From positions 480,196-544,195 of the forward strand of contig NZ_JALNMI010000003.1 in NCBI RefSeq assembly GCF_023156585.1: a stretch of DNA of 64,000 nt, in the 5' to 3' direction. This stretch comes from Subsaxibacter sp. CAU 1640. GTDB taxonomy: Bacteria > Bacteroidota > Bacteroidia > Flavobacteriales > Flavobacteriaceae. This document shows positions 8,256 through 17,892 of the stretch, in pieces; the stretch's first letter is position 1; each line of letters begins with the position of its first letter. The notes beneath the pieces are model-generated. The model was not told the origin of the DNA, did not search any database, and saw nothing but the letters and a program-made list of their open reading frames with translations. A program made the translations under genes and the position numbers.

Positions 8256-9258
8256 TTTCAAAAAATAAACTTGGAAAGAGTGCTTCAGGTGATTTTTTGA
8301 CTAATTTAAGTTTTAAAGTTGACTTTAAAAACCCATAACCATAACCGAAAAATTGAATAAAAATTGCGAATATGCATTGTATGGCAATAAAAAAACTTTT
8401 AGTTGATATTAATGCCGCCACAAATACCGCCACAAAATAAAATGAAAATAACAAAAACAGCCACTTTATCTGGAAGATTAAAAGTGTTAATGACACTAAA
8501 AATAAAAGACTGAAGACAGTTGGGAACCAATATGTGATTTTAGTGGTTTCAGGATGCCAAAAATTTAAAATTGGACGCACCGAACCAAATTTAAAAACTT
8601 GTCTGTAGAATGTTGACCAAGAAATTCTACGCTTATGATACACAAAAGCATCTTTAAACAAAACCGTTTTATAACCAAGTTTGTTCAATCTTATTGCCAA
8701 ATCTGGATCTTCACCGGGATGAATACTTCCAAATCCACCAGAATCTTCAAAAGCTCTTTTTGATATGCCCATGTTAAAACTTCTTGGTTGAAAATTCTTT
8801 TGCTTCTTATTCCCTCCTCTAATTCCACCTGTTGTAATAAATGACGTCATGGCAAAATTTATTGCCTTCTGTAGATTTGAAAAGGATTCATGTGCAGCAT
8901 CAGGACCTCCAAAACAATCAACATAATTTTCTTGAAGATTTTCTTTAACAACGTCTAAATAATTTTCAGTCAACAAGCAATCAGAATCCAAGATGATGTA
9001 ATAGTTGCCTTTAGCTTGTCTCATCCCAAAATTTCTAGAATCACCAGGCCCTGAATTGTCTTTGAAAAAATATTTGATGTTTAGATTTGTCTTAAACAAA
9101 TCAATTATTTTATCGCATTTAATGTCAGAACCATCCTCTACAATAATGATTTCAATACCTTCAGCTCCCTTTAAAATTGTAAAACTATTCAAAAGTTCCT
9201 GAACCTCATCAGGTCTATTAAATACTGGAATTATAAACGAAAAAGTCAAAGCATTCAT
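8245..9258 (-). CDS. Family 2 glycosyltransferase, membrane-associated
   Basis: A 337-residue GT-A fold enzyme. It has the N-terminal FSFIIPVFNRPDE strand, the nucleotide-sugar DxD-type motif ILDSDC near residue 93, the GPGDSRNFGM segment, and the acceptor-side motif GEDPDLAIRL near residue 188. Two or three hydrophobic helices at the C-terminus anchor it in the inner membrane. The donor and acceptor are unknown; a role in surface polysaccharide or lipid glycosylation is likely. The ATG at 9258 follows a TACCTTTG promoter box closely; a TTG at 9267 lies within that box and is unlikely to be the start. Confidence 0.85.
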   Translation of the reverse strand: MNALTFSFIIPVFNRPDEVQELLNSFTILKGAEGIEIIIVEDGSDIKCDKIIDLFKTNLNIKYFFKDNSGPGDSRNFGMRQAKGNYYIILDSDCLLTENYLDVVKENLQENYVDCFGGPDAAHESFSNLQKAINFAMTSFITTGGIRGGNKKQKNFQPRSFNMGISKRAFEDSGGFGSIHPGEDPDLAIRLNKLGYKTVLFKDAFVYHKRRISWSTFYRQVFKFGSVRPILNFWHPETTKITYWFPTVFSLLFLVSLTLLIFQIKWLFLLFSFYFVAVFVAALISTKSFFIAIQCIFAIFIQFFGYGYGFLKSTLKLKLVKKSPEALFPSLFFENGY

Positions 9259-9264
9259 ACCATA

Positions 9265-9272
9265 CAAAGGTA
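9265..9272 (-). promoter_or_regulatory. -7 promoter box of the glycosyltransferase-YbbR-coaE operon
   Basis: The minus strand reads TACCTTTG, a TAnnTTTG match, with a TTTTG about 17 bases upstream as a possible -33 element. It lies 6 bp before the ATG, giving a very short or absent leader. Confidence 0.65.
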
Positions 9273-9286
9273 ACTAAAGAAAACAC

Positions 9287-9310
9287 AAAAGCCACCATAT
9301 GGTGGCTTTT
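9287..9310 (-). terminator. Terminator of the 1075-residue T9SS protein gene
   Basis: A 24-bp perfect palindrome (12 bp per arm, centred on 9298/9299) beginning with A4 and ending with T4. It lies 24 bp after the stop of the gene at 9334-12561. Confidence 0.75.
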
Positions 9311-9333
9311 GAAAATTTAGTCTATGTTAAAAT

Positions 9334-12300
9334 CTATTGCTTAATAACTCTAACTGTTTCAGTAGCATTATTAATTGTCACTTTAACAAAATAAGCACCT
9401 TCTTGTAATTGACTCATATCTACATTGCTTTCTAAAGAGTTTGGAGCCGTTCTCAAAACTTCTTGTCCAAGCATATTATAAATAGATACATTTTGAATGT
9501 TGCTTTGGGCTTTTAAGTTCAACTCATCATTTACAGGATTAGGGAAATAAGTAAACGAATTTGGGTTCTCTAATTCATCTACAGAAAGAGTAACACAAGT
9601 TACCGCTAAATGGAAATTGCCAACATCATCAGAATCATAACCCCCAACAGCTATGTAATAAGTTGTTGTACCATCTGATGTAAATGTTGTTTCAGCAGCC
9701 CAGTTCTCCGCTGATCCACCACATTCGTCATATCCATCATCTACCAATGTTAGGTTACCAGAAGTACCTGTGTAAACAAATATTTCAGTATCAAAATCAG
9801 TTTGTGCAGTACCACAAGTAGATAATGTTATTTCTTCAGAAACACCAGAACCAGTGTAAGAATACCAAACCCAAGGAGAATCATTATCAGCAAAAGTATC
9901 ATCCTCAATCGTGGCTACACTTGGAGCATCTGATTCGTCTTGTGTCGCATCTATAGTTGTTCCTGTAACATCATCACCACAATTTAATGCAATTGCATTT
10001 GCGAACAGGTCATTTGCTGGAGGAGGTCCAGTAGTAGTAAAGCTATATGGTCCAACCCATTCACTTGTACCGTCTGCATCACAATCTGTTTGAACATATA
10101 AGTCATAAGCAGTTGTGCCTGTCAAACCATTCACAGTATCAGAAGTATTTGCAGTATTTCCAACAATTGCGCCAGCAGTGCCTTGAGGCGTACCATCAGG
10201 CTGAACTTCCCAGTTATATCCTATTGGTGTACCTATTGTAGGAGCATCCCATGAAATATCTGCACTCATTTCAGCTACGACCGCATCTAAATTAGAAGGT
10301 TCTCCACAAGCAGGAAATGGTGTGCAAGATGCAGTAATACTAAAGTCTAATCCTGGATTTCCGTTAATCCAATTTCCAATTCTTATAAAGTATTCAGTTC
10401 CTGAATCAGCATCAAAACTGAGCAACACTGGGTTTTCTCCTGAACCTGCACTCTCGAAACATGTCGCTAAAGTAAACCCGGCGCAAGTACCATCTGTACT
10501 GCTGTAAACTTCAACTTGAGCGCCTTCTCCAGCAGTGGATGAATTCACAGTCAAATCTACTGTGGAATCATTGCCGGTAAATTGATACCATACATCATTG
10601 CCTATTGAGCCTACACAAGAAGTACTGGCACCCCCTGTCGCACTAATAGTTGTTCCGTTTAAAGGTTGATTGCATGCTAAACCAATTGCATTTGAGCATA
10701 AATCATTAGACGGTGGTGCAGGTGGAGTTCCGACACAAATGTTAAAATTGGTCTGCGCTGTTCCTGTACCTGACGCCCATCCATATACTCTAACGTAATA
10801 AGTAACGCCCGATGTCAAACCTGTTAAATTGAGAGTGTTCGGGTCACTAGTAGCCGTAAACACTAGGGATGCACATCCTCCAGTCCCATCATAAACACCA
10901 ATTCCCATATCGGTAGATGTCCCTACCACAGCCACTACATCGGACAAAGAAACTCTATGTTCTGCACCAGTTGCAACGAAAGAAAACCATACATCATTAT
11001 TTGGCGTTCCAGATACATCGTCAGCTTGAGGTGATGCTGTTGCCGATACAGTGGTACCAGCAGTAACATTCCCACAATTCAAATCTGCATTAACAGTCAA
11101 AGCAACCGCATTGTCGCATTCATCATTTGATGGTGGTGCAGGTGGTGTTCCAACACAAATATTAAAATTGGCTTGAGCCGTCCCTGCGCCAGAACCCCAT
11201 CCATATACTCTTACATAATAAGTAACACCAGCTGTCAGACCTGTCAAATTAAGTGTATTTGGATCGCTTGTAGCTGTAAATACCAATGAGGCACATCCTC
11301 CTGTTCCATCATAAACTCCAATTCCCATATCTACCGAAGTTCCAACAACGGCAACAACATCTGTCAATACAACTGTATGTGCTGTTCCAGTAGCTAAAAA
11401 TGAAAACCAAACATCATTATTTGGTGTACCAGAAACATCATCTGCTTGCGGTGAAGCAGTAGCTGCCACGGTAGTACCTGCCGTAACAGTTCCACAACTT
11501 AAATCAGTATTAACTGTTAACGCAACGGCATTATCACATTCATCATTTGAAGGTGCTGTAACTGTCAATACTCCAGAACCATTACCATTATCTCCCCATT
11601 CACCTCCGAAAGAACCGTCTGCTTGGATTCCTCCATAAGTGTAGAATCCTCCATTAAGTCTCCATCTACTCGCATAATAATAAGTTCCTGTAGCAGATAT
11701 AGAAGCTCCTAAATTTAAGGAATACTCATCATTATTACCCACTTCGGCATTAAAATTCGCTACTATCCAAGTCCATCCAGCACCACTTGGATCCGTGTCC
11801 GCTGTACTATACCCAATCCAAGCTTCAATTCCTGGAGCTTGACCTGCTGTCACATCTGTCAATCCAGCTTCATACGCTTGCGCATAAACTTCAAATGGAG
11901 ATCCTATTCCAATATTCCCATTAGGTGGCCATTGTAAATTATAATAATCTAAAACATCCGTAGGTGGGGTTGCTGAAACAATTGTAGGAGATTGAAAACA
12001 AAACCCCCAGTTCCAATCTGTTCCAGCAGGATTATCATCATATGAAATTCTATATCTAAAACCAGCCAATTGAGTAGATGTAAAACTGGAAATATCCAAA
12101 ACAGGACTCACATAAGTTTGCGAAATTCCTGTACAAAAATCGTCGTCAACCGCTGTATCTGTGCCCAAAGTATCAAATGAAGGTCCCCAATTAACCCAAG
12201 CAGAACCATCAGCATCCCAATATTGGAACACAAGTTCGTCATCCGCTAGATAACGATATACGTAGTCAGCAGAAACTGTCAACCATACCTCGCCTGCATT

Positions 12301-12561
12301 AAAGGCGGTGGTTAAATCAATAATTGGGGATTCAGCGGCAATATTGTCTTCATGAGATCCTCCAGCATCATCATCGTCAAAAGCAAAGTTAGCAGTAGTT
12401 GTTGGATCCGATTCAAACGCTAACGGATCTGTGCTATAATTCCCTGTAACCGTCCAATTGGCATTGGGCCAATTCGCATTTTGATTTAATGTTTGCGCAA
12501 TTGTAAAATTTGAGAACGCAAACACCAATAAAAGAAAAGAAAATAATGTAATTTTTTTCAT
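9334..12561 (-). CDS. Large modular secreted protein with T9SS type A sorting domain
   Basis: A 1075-residue exported protein. Order of parts: signal peptide (1-22, ending in TIAQ); a jelly-roll-like region (about 25-195); a second beta-rich region (about 205-335); three copies of a module starting NDxCxNA (about 337-475, 477-615, 618-750); a fibronectin III-like domain (about 753-845); a fourth module (about 850-995); and a C-terminal T9SS sorting domain (about 1003-1075) with FPNPVNDEL, VSIYNMLGQEV and a terminal IKQ. It is probably cleaved and attached to the cell surface. The first two modules are nearly identical in protein but differ at many synonymous sites. No catalytic residues are recognised; adhesion is a guess. 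Confidence 0.85.
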   Translation of the reverse strand: MKKITLFSFLLLVFAFSNFTIAQTLNQNANWPNANWTVTGNYSTDPLAFESDPTTTANFAFDDDDAGGSHEDNIAAESPIIDLTTAFNAGEVWLTVSADYVYRYLADDELVFQYWDADGSAWVNWGPSFDTLGTDTAVDDDFCTGISQTYVSPVLDISSFTSTQLAGFRYRISYDDNPAGTDWNWGFCFQSPTIVSATPPTDVLDYYNLQWPPNGNIGIGSPFEVYAQAYEAGLTDVTAGQAPGIEAWIGYSTADTDPSGAGWTWIVANFNAEVGNNDEYSLNLGASISATGTYYYASRWRLNGGFYTYGGIQADGSFGGEWGDNGNGSGVLTVTAPSNDECDNAVALTVNTDLSCGTVTAGTTVAATASPQADDVSGTPNNDVWFSFLATGTAHTVVLTDVVAVVGTSVDMGIGVYDGTGGCASLVFTATSDPNTLNLTGLTAGVTYYVRVYGWGSGAGTAQANFNICVGTPPAPPSNDECDNAVALTVNADLNCGNVTAGTTVSATASPQADDVSGTPNNDVWFSFVATGAEHRVSLSDVVAVVGTSTDMGIGVYDGTGGCASLVFTATSDPNTLNLTGLTSGVTYYVRVYGWASGTGTAQTNFNICVGTPPAPPSNDLCSNAIGLACNQPLNGTTISATGGASTSCVGSIGNDVWYQFTGNDSTVDLTVNSSTAGEGAQVEVYSSTDGTCAGFTLATCFESAGSGENPVLLSFDADSGTEYFIRIGNWINGNPGLDFSITASCTPFPACGEPSNLDAVVAEMSADISWDAPTIGTPIGYNWEVQPDGTPQGTAGAIVGNTANTSDTVNGLTGTTAYDLYVQTDCDADGTSEWVGPYSFTTTGPPPANDLFANAIALNCGDDVTGTTIDATQDESDAPSVATIEDDTFADNDSPWVWYSYTGSGVSEEITLSTCGTAQTDFDTEIFVYTGTSGNLTLVDDGYDECGGSAENWAAETTFTSDGTTTYYIAVGGYDSDDVGNFHLAVTCVTLSVDELENPNSFTYFPNPVNDELNLKAQSNIQNVSIYNMLGQEVLRTAPNSLESNVDMSQLQEGAYFVKVTINNATETVRVIKQ
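10720..11560 (-). repeat. In-frame tandem duplication of a 420-bp module
   Basis: Two copies with a 420-bp period, for example the GGTGGTGCAGGTGG segment near 10711 recurring near 11131. They encode almost the same approximately 140 residues in the 1075-residue T9SS protein. The DNA copies differ mostly at third codon positions. Confidence 0.8.
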
Positions 12562-12689
12562 GAAAAATTAGTGTTTAAATTGTAGATTATTTGAAAGCCA
12601 AAAGATAATCATTAAAAAAGTATTTCTTTAGTTAAAAATCCCCTAACCGATAAACGGCAAAAATCATCGGTAAAACATATGATATTTTT

Positions 12690-12720
12690 ATAAAAAAAAG
12701 CTGTCAAAAATGACAGCTCT
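12690..12720 (-). terminator. Terminator of the 503-residue T9SS protein gene
   Basis: An 8-bp stem (12699-12706 with 12711-12718) with a 4-nt loop and a run of eight T on the minus strand. It lies 23 bp beyond the stop at 12741. Confidence 0.8.
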
Positions 12721-12740
12721 TATTTTAAGATGTAAAATTT

Positions 12741-14252
12741 TTATTGTTTTATAATCCGAATTGTCTCTATCAAATCGTTAATTGATACTTTTACAAAGTA
12801 AGCACCGGTTTGCAATTGATTCATATTAATAACAGTTTCAAGAGTATTTGGTGTGGTTCGCAAAACTTCCTGTCCTAACATATTAAATACTGATATGTTT
12901 TGAATATTGCTTTGAGATTTAACAGTCATTTCATTCTTTACTGGATTAGGATAGTAGGCAAAAGCATCAGCACTTTCAAATTCATTTGTTGATAGCGTTG
13001 CATCATTCACCTGTATCGTAAATGTACCTTCGGTTCTAGCTTCGGATGAGGTTCTTGGCGCAACACCATCACTCCATACTCTGATAAAATATACGTTATC
13101 TTCTACTAATCCTGTTAGATTAAACGACTCTCCTCCATTTCCTTCTTCACATGCAATAGAATCATTATCTAATTGTGTACAAGCATAATCAGCTGGATTA
13201 GTAATGTTTACATCGTACACAGCCACATTAGCCTGATCTGAAGATCCCGTTATAGTAGTTACAATACTCACATCCGTATCAGTGGCCGTAAAATAATACC
13301 AAACATCCGATTTGAAACTAAATGAATCACATGTGGTATCATCTATATTGCCAGTAGAATTATCAGTTGCACCAGCCGTAGTTCCACTTGTTGGCGTATT
13401 TAATACTAGTTCAATAGCATTTGAACAAAGATCATTTGGTGGTGCAGGAACACTTTCTGAACATGTCAAAGTCAATTCAAAGTCTCCGATGGCTGCACCA
13501 TATCCTTCAACTAGAATGTAGTATGTTGTTGCACCATCGGATGTGAACGTGCCGTAAGATTGGACACTATTCATCTCACAAGTATCGGAATCATCATTGA
13601 ATAAAACCTGCGCTCCTGCGGTTAACGAACAATCTGTATAAACTCTGATAGCAGTGTCATAGTCTGAATTACACAAGGAAACCGTGATATCTTCAATATT
13701 CCCAGAGCCTGTGTAAGAATACCACAAATCATCGGCGGCATTAGAGTTTCCACCACTATCTGTAGCTCCTAATGTCGAACCTGTGACAGTTTCATCACAT
13801 ATCAAAGCTATAGCTCCAGAGCATTCATCATTTGGAGCTGGTTCTGGGGCATTGGTTAAATTAGTATAAGAAGTGGTATGGCAATCTGTATCTTCTCCAC
13901 ATGTATTATCGTTGTTCCAATGCACCTCCACATTTGAGACGGTTGCAGTCCAATTCAAGGGTGATACTCCGTTAGCTAATACGGTTGTACCATCAGCTGC
14001 ATCAATAACAGTGACATAACCGTGACTGCCATCATTGTTAAGAGTTATGGCTATTTCATAATCTTCACCTACAGTAAAGCCAAGAAGATTAGAATACTCA
14101 CCGGAATAGTTACAAGTCGCTACTTCATGGACAAACCCATCATTATTAATAGTAACATCAGTTGTGGGATACAATTCTGCATTTAAACATTGAGCATTAA
14201 ATTGCCAAGTAAAGGTTATCATGACAATGATTAAAAAAGTAATTTTTCTCAT
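12741..14252 (-). CDS. Modular secreted protein with T9SS type A sorting domain
   Basis: A 503-residue protein with a signal peptide (1-20), an N-terminal beta-rich region with several Cys (about 21-135), two NDxCxxA modules (about 141-265 and 272-415) and a C-terminal T9SS sorting domain (about 430-503: YYPNPVKNEM, SVFNMLGQEV, terminal IKQ). The sorting domain is very close to that of the 1075-residue neighbour, and both are on the minus strand with separate terminators, so they look like diverged paralogues with different module numbers. Probably surface-attached. Function unknown. Confidence 0.82.
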   Translation of the reverse strand: MRKITFLIIVMITFTWQFNAQCLNAELYPTTDVTINNDGFVHEVATCNYSGEYSNLLGFTVGEDYEIAITLNNDGSHGYVTVIDAADGTTVLANGVSPLNWTATVSNVEVHWNNDNTCGEDTDCHTTSYTNLTNAPEPAPNDECSGAIALICDETVTGSTLGATDSGGNSNAADDLWYSYTGSGNIEDITVSLCNSDYDTAIRVYTDCSLTAGAQVLFNDDSDTCEMNSVQSYGTFTSDGATTYYILVEGYGAAIGDFELTLTCSESVPAPPNDLCSNAIELVLNTPTSGTTAGATDNSTGNIDDTTCDSFSFKSDVWYYFTATDTDVSIVTTITGSSDQANVAVYDVNITNPADYACTQLDNDSIACEEGNGGESFNLTGLVEDNVYFIRVWSDGVAPRTSSEARTEGTFTIQVNDATLSTNEFESADAFAYYPNPVKNEMTVKSQSNIQNISVFNMLGQEVLRTTPNTLETVINMNQLQTGAYFVKVSINDLIETIRIIKQ

Positions 14253-14369
14253 AAATTGGTTATTTTTATTAATAATAGTTTTGAATGCTCAAGTTATTGA
14301 TTAAATAAAACATAAACAGTAAATTAAGAATCAAATCGTTAAAAAACAATATAAATTCGTTATCACGTC

Positions 14370-15188
14370 TTATTCTTCCTTCGTGAAAGTATCCATAACA
14401 GCATCACTGACACCCATATTACTAAAACCTCCATCATTAAATAAGTTTTGTAGTGTGACTCGTTTTGTTAAATCACTAAAGAGTGTTACAGTATAATTTG
14501 CGCAGTCAAGAGCTGTAGCATTTCCTAATGGTGACATTTTATCTGCATAGGCGATAAAACCATCAAAACCTTTAACGCCTTGTCCAGCAGTTGTAGGTGT
14601 TGGTGATTGAGAAATAGTGTTAACACGTACTTTTTTATCTCTTCCAAAAAAATAACCAAAGCTTCTTGCAATACTTTCCAAATATGCTTTGTTATCAGCC
14701 ATATCATTATAATCTGGAAATACGCGCTGTGCTGCCATATAGGTGAGCGCAACAATACTTCCCCATTCATTCATAGCATCTGCTTTGTAAAGTGTTTGCA
14801 TTACCTTATGGAATGACATTGCGGAGACGTCCGTTCCTTTCTGGGTCCAATCGTAATTTTGGTCCGTGTAATGCTTACCTTTTCTAACGTTTATAGACAT
14901 TCCGATGGAATGCAATACAAAATCCAATTTACCTCCAAGGATGTCCATTGATTGCTTCACAAGATTTTCCAAGTCTTCTATGGAAGTGGCATCTGCAGGA
15001 ATAATTTGAGAACCTGTTTTTTCAGCCAATTCATTGATTTGTCCCATTCTCATCGCAATTGGCGCATTTGTCAAGACAAATTTTCCTCCTTCTTCATGAA
15101 CACGTTCAGCTGTCTTCCATGCAATTGAATTAGCATCTAATGCTCCAAAAATAATTCCTCTTTTTCCTTTAAGTAAATTATATGACAT
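14370..15188 (-). CDS. fabI: Enoyl-[acyl-carrier-protein] reductase (NADH)
   Basis: FabI performs the last reduction of each fatty-acid elongation cycle in the cytoplasm. It is a 272-residue short-chain dehydrogenase with the FabI-type nucleotide motif (GIIFGALDANSIAWKTA) and a catalytic Tyr-x6-Lys in YNDMADNK near residues 164-171. It appears monocistronic, with a TAACTTTG promoter box upstream and recN ending 110 bp before it on the same strand. Confidence 0.94.
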   Translation of the reverse strand: MSYNLLKGKRGIIFGALDANSIAWKTAERVHEEGGKFVLTNAPIAMRMGQINELAEKTGSQIIPADATSIEDLENLVKQSMDILGGKLDFVLHSIGMSINVRKGKHYTDQNYDWTQKGTDVSAMSFHKVMQTLYKADAMNEWGSIVALTYMAAQRVFPDYNDMADNKAYLESIARSFGYFFGRDKKVRVNTISQSPTPTTAGQGVKGFDGFIAYADKMSPLGNATALDCANYTVTLFSDLTKRVTLQNLFNDGGFSNMGVSDAVMDTFTKEE

Positions 15189-15254
15189 AGTGTGTTTTTT
15201 ATTGGTTTTCTAATAGTTTTAGTAGTTTCCTAATCGTAAAAGATTCTAATTTAT

Positions 15255-15262
15255 CAAAGTTA
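15255..15262 (-). promoter_or_regulatory. -7 promoter box for fabI
   Basis: The minus strand reads TAACTTTG, an exact TAnnTTTG match, with a TTG about 22 bases upstream. It lies 67 bp before the fabI ATG and so gives fabI its own transcript. Confidence 0.6.
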
Positions 15263-15298
15263 ATAAAACTTTAAACTTTAATTTCAATCTTTTCAGTT

Positions 15299-16951
15299 TT
15301 AATTCAAGAGTTGTTTGGCATGGGCTATTGCCGATTCTGTTAATTTGAAGCCACCAAGCATTTGTGCAATTTCTACGATTCGATCTTCAGAATTCAGTTT
15401 TTTCATTTGAGTGACGGTAACTCCATCGACATCTTGTTTAAATACTTTATAGTGAGTATCTCCTTTCGCTGCAATCTGTGGCAAATGAGTGATGGAAAAA
15501 ACTTGCATTGAGTTGCTCATTTGTTGCATGATAAACGCCATTTTATTTGAAATTTCGCCAGAAACTCCAGTATCTATTTCGTCAAACATAATTGTGGGAA
15601 GTTGAATGTATTTTGATAAAATAGATTTTATTGCCAGCATAATTCTCGACAGTTCACCACCAGAAGCACTTTTTTTGAGTTCATTGAAATTGCCTCCTTT
15701 ATTGGCCGAAAACAGAAATTCAAGTTCGTCTGAACCATTCAAATAATATTTTTGACCTTGATGGAGTTTGATGTTAAATCTTGAATTTGGCATTCCTAAA
15801 GTTCCAAGGATTGCTTCCAACTGCTCAATGAGAGTTGGAATAACAGCTTCTCTGTTCTTATGGATAGTTATAGCCAAAGTATTCAACTGTTCATTTATCG
15901 TTTTCAACTCTGACTCCTTTTGCTGAATGACAGCATCCAGGTTTTCTGCATCATTTATTTTAGCGGCAAGTTCCTCTCGAATGCTTATCAACTGGCTTTC
16001 GTCTGATACTGAATGTTTCAACATCAAATTATGATAAATCTGAAGCTTTGAATTGACAACCTCCAATCTTTTGGGGTCAGCTTCCAACGATTCCCGAAGC
16101 GCTTCTATCTCACTAAAAATATCATCCAATTCTATCAAACTGCTATTGATGCGCTCAAAAACTGATTGATATGCTGTCCCATAACTTGTAAGCCTGGAAA
16201 ACTGTTGCTTTAATTCGGTTAAATTATTCATTAACCCAACTTCCTCATTACTCATCAAGGCATTGGAGTTTGATAATTTCTCCTTGATGTCTTCAATATT
16301 ATTTAATGTTTCATACTCTTCCTCTAGAGCATTCATTTCTCCAACCACCAATTTAGCATCTTCCAGTTCTTTCAATAAAAATGAATTGTAATCGTGCTCC
16401 TTGATGGCTTCAGATTTCTTTGACTGCAAAGTTTTCAATTCAGTTTGAAGTGAATTATACGTTGAAAGATTTGATGCATATTTCTCTAAAATATCACCAT
16501 TTGAAGCCAAAGCATCTATGACCTGAAATTGAAAATCATCGTTGGTGAGCTGCAAAGTTTGATGTTGAGAATGGATATCCAACAATCGTTCTCCCAAAAG
16601 TTGTAAACTGTCAAGATTTACAGGAGTGTCATTGATGAACGCTCTAGATTTTCCAGATGGAAGGATTTCTCTTCTGATGATTGTGAGCGGTTCATAATCT
16701 AAATCTTCTGTCTTAAACAGTGGTTTGAGATTATAATTCGCCAAATCAAATGTGGCTTCAACAATACATTTCTCCGTAGCATTTTTGACATTGCTCAAAT
16801 CGGCACGTTTTCCTAAAATCAATGATAAACCACCCAATAGAATGGATTTTCCTGCACCGGTTTCACCTGTAATGATAGTCAAACCATTGGTAAAATTGAC
16901 CTGTAAATGGTCAATCAGAGCATAGTTTTTTATGGTGAGTGAGGTTAGCAT
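15299..16951 (-). CDS. recN: DNA repair protein RecN
   Basis: RecN is an SMC-like ATPase acting in double-strand break repair. The 550-residue sequence has Walker A GETGAGKSILLGG near residue 30, a long coiled-coil middle (about 155-375), the ABC signature SGGELSRIMLAIK near 428 and Walker B PTIMFDEIDTGVSG. Length is normal. It is the last gene of the minus-strand run bamD-rpoZ-coaBC-porD-recN. Confidence 0.95.
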   Translation of the reverse strand: MLTSLTIKNYALIDHLQVNFTNGLTIITGETGAGKSILLGGLSLILGKRADLSNVKNATEKCIVEATFDLANYNLKPLFKTEDLDYEPLTIIRREILPSGKSRAFINDTPVNLDSLQLLGERLLDIHSQHQTLQLTNDDFQFQVIDALASNGDILEKYASNLSTYNSLQTELKTLQSKKSEAIKEHDYNSFLLKELEDAKLVVGEMNALEEEYETLNNIEDIKEKLSNSNALMSNEEVGLMNNLTELKQQFSRLTSYGTAYQSVFERINSSLIELDDIFSEIEALRESLEADPKRLEVVNSKLQIYHNLMLKHSVSDESQLISIREELAAKINDAENLDAVIQQKESELKTINEQLNTLAITIHKNREAVIPTLIEQLEAILGTLGMPNSRFNIKLHQGQKYYLNGSDELEFLFSANKGGNFNELKKSASGGELSRIMLAIKSILSKYIQLPTIMFDEIDTGVSGEISNKMAFIMQQMSNSMQVFSITHLPQIAAKGDTHYKVFKQDVDGVTVTQMKKLNSEDRIVEIAQMLGGFKLTESAIAHAKQLLN

Positions 16952-17004
16952 TTTATTATTTCAGGTTGAAACATATGTAGATTCCAGAACAGAAACTGAT
17001 AATC

Positions 17005-17892
17005 CTAGAATGTAATCGTTCTCCATTTTGAAGAGTACGTTGGCGCTATTCTATTAAGAACATCAAGAACAGAAGTTACGTTGACACTCGGTCCTCCGCT
17101 AAAAATATCAGATATTTCATCTGATTTCGCATCAAAAAATACACGAAGAAGAAATGAGTTTGGACGTCTTTGATTCATGGTATTCAAATCGCTCATCAAA
17201 GAAGCAATTTTTTCCTTTCCAGCTTTAGGATTGTCAGCCATGACGTCGAGCCCGTTGATATGGTAATCATACATCACGCTTCTGTATTCTTTATATGTTG
17301 GTGATAAAATGTTGTCAATCAGAATAAATCGCGTTTGAAGTCCATCTTCCAATTTCCAACCTTTGAAATTGCCTTGTTGTGAATAGTTCAGAATTGTTTG
17401 CGCTTGCCTAAAATATTCATCACCTCCATTTAAAGCGAATGTATCTGCATCCAAGCCTAAAATCATATACACATGAAATGCCAAAACCGATATCAAATTT
17501 GACTCATACTGATTGGCATTATAGAGAAGGTTTTGGAATTCCAAATATTGAAAATCAAAATTCTTATCATTAAAGTTATAGACAGGAGTGCTATAAGTAG
17601 ACTTGAATACAGGTCGTGAAGATTGCACTTGTATCGAAGCCTGAAAATTATCAGTATCATAGTCGGTAATGATAATGTTCATGGAACATTCTATTTTTTC
17701 CTGTGCTTTATAATTTTTATTGGTCCATTTGGTATTGTTGATGAACTCTTTTAATTGACGCTCCAAAGTTTTAAACACCTGAACATTTTCATTTCCTGTT
17801 TGTTGAGCGTTGACAACGATGTTGCAATTCAATTCTTGAGAAAATAATTGAGAGGCAAACAATAGGGCTATTAAAAATATACCTTTACGCAT
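17005..17892 (-). CDS. porD: DUF4835 protein, type IX secretion protein PorD
   Basis: A 295-residue protein with an N-terminal signal peptide (MRKGIFLIALLFASQLFSQ). It matches the DUF4835 family, which I recall being annotated as PorD, a periplasmic component linked to T9SS. The coaBC-DUF4835-recN order seen here is common in flavobacteria, again from memory. It overlaps coaBC by 8 bp. T9SS use is supported independently by three proteins in this window with C-terminal sorting domains. A mechanistic role is not visible from the sequence. Confidence 0.75.
   Translation of the reverse strand: MRKGIFLIALLFASQLFSQELNCNIVVNAQQTGNENVQVFKTLERQLKEFINNTKWTNKNYKAQEKIECSMNIIITDYDTDNFQASIQVQSSRPVFKSTYSTPVYNFNDKNFDFQYLEFQNLLYNANQYESNLISVLAFHVYMILGLDADTFALNGGDEYFRQAQTILNYSQQGNFKGWKLEDGLQTRFILIDNILSPTYKEYRSVMYDYHINGLDVMADNPKAGKEKIASLMSDLNTMNQRRPNSFLLRVFFDAKSDEISDIFSGGPSVNVTSVLDVLNRIAPTYSSKWRTITF

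Noticed and set aside
9334..12561. CRISPR-like repeats
   Set aside because: The repeats are 420-bp coding modules with continuous reading frame, not short direct repeats with unique spacers; no cas genes are present.
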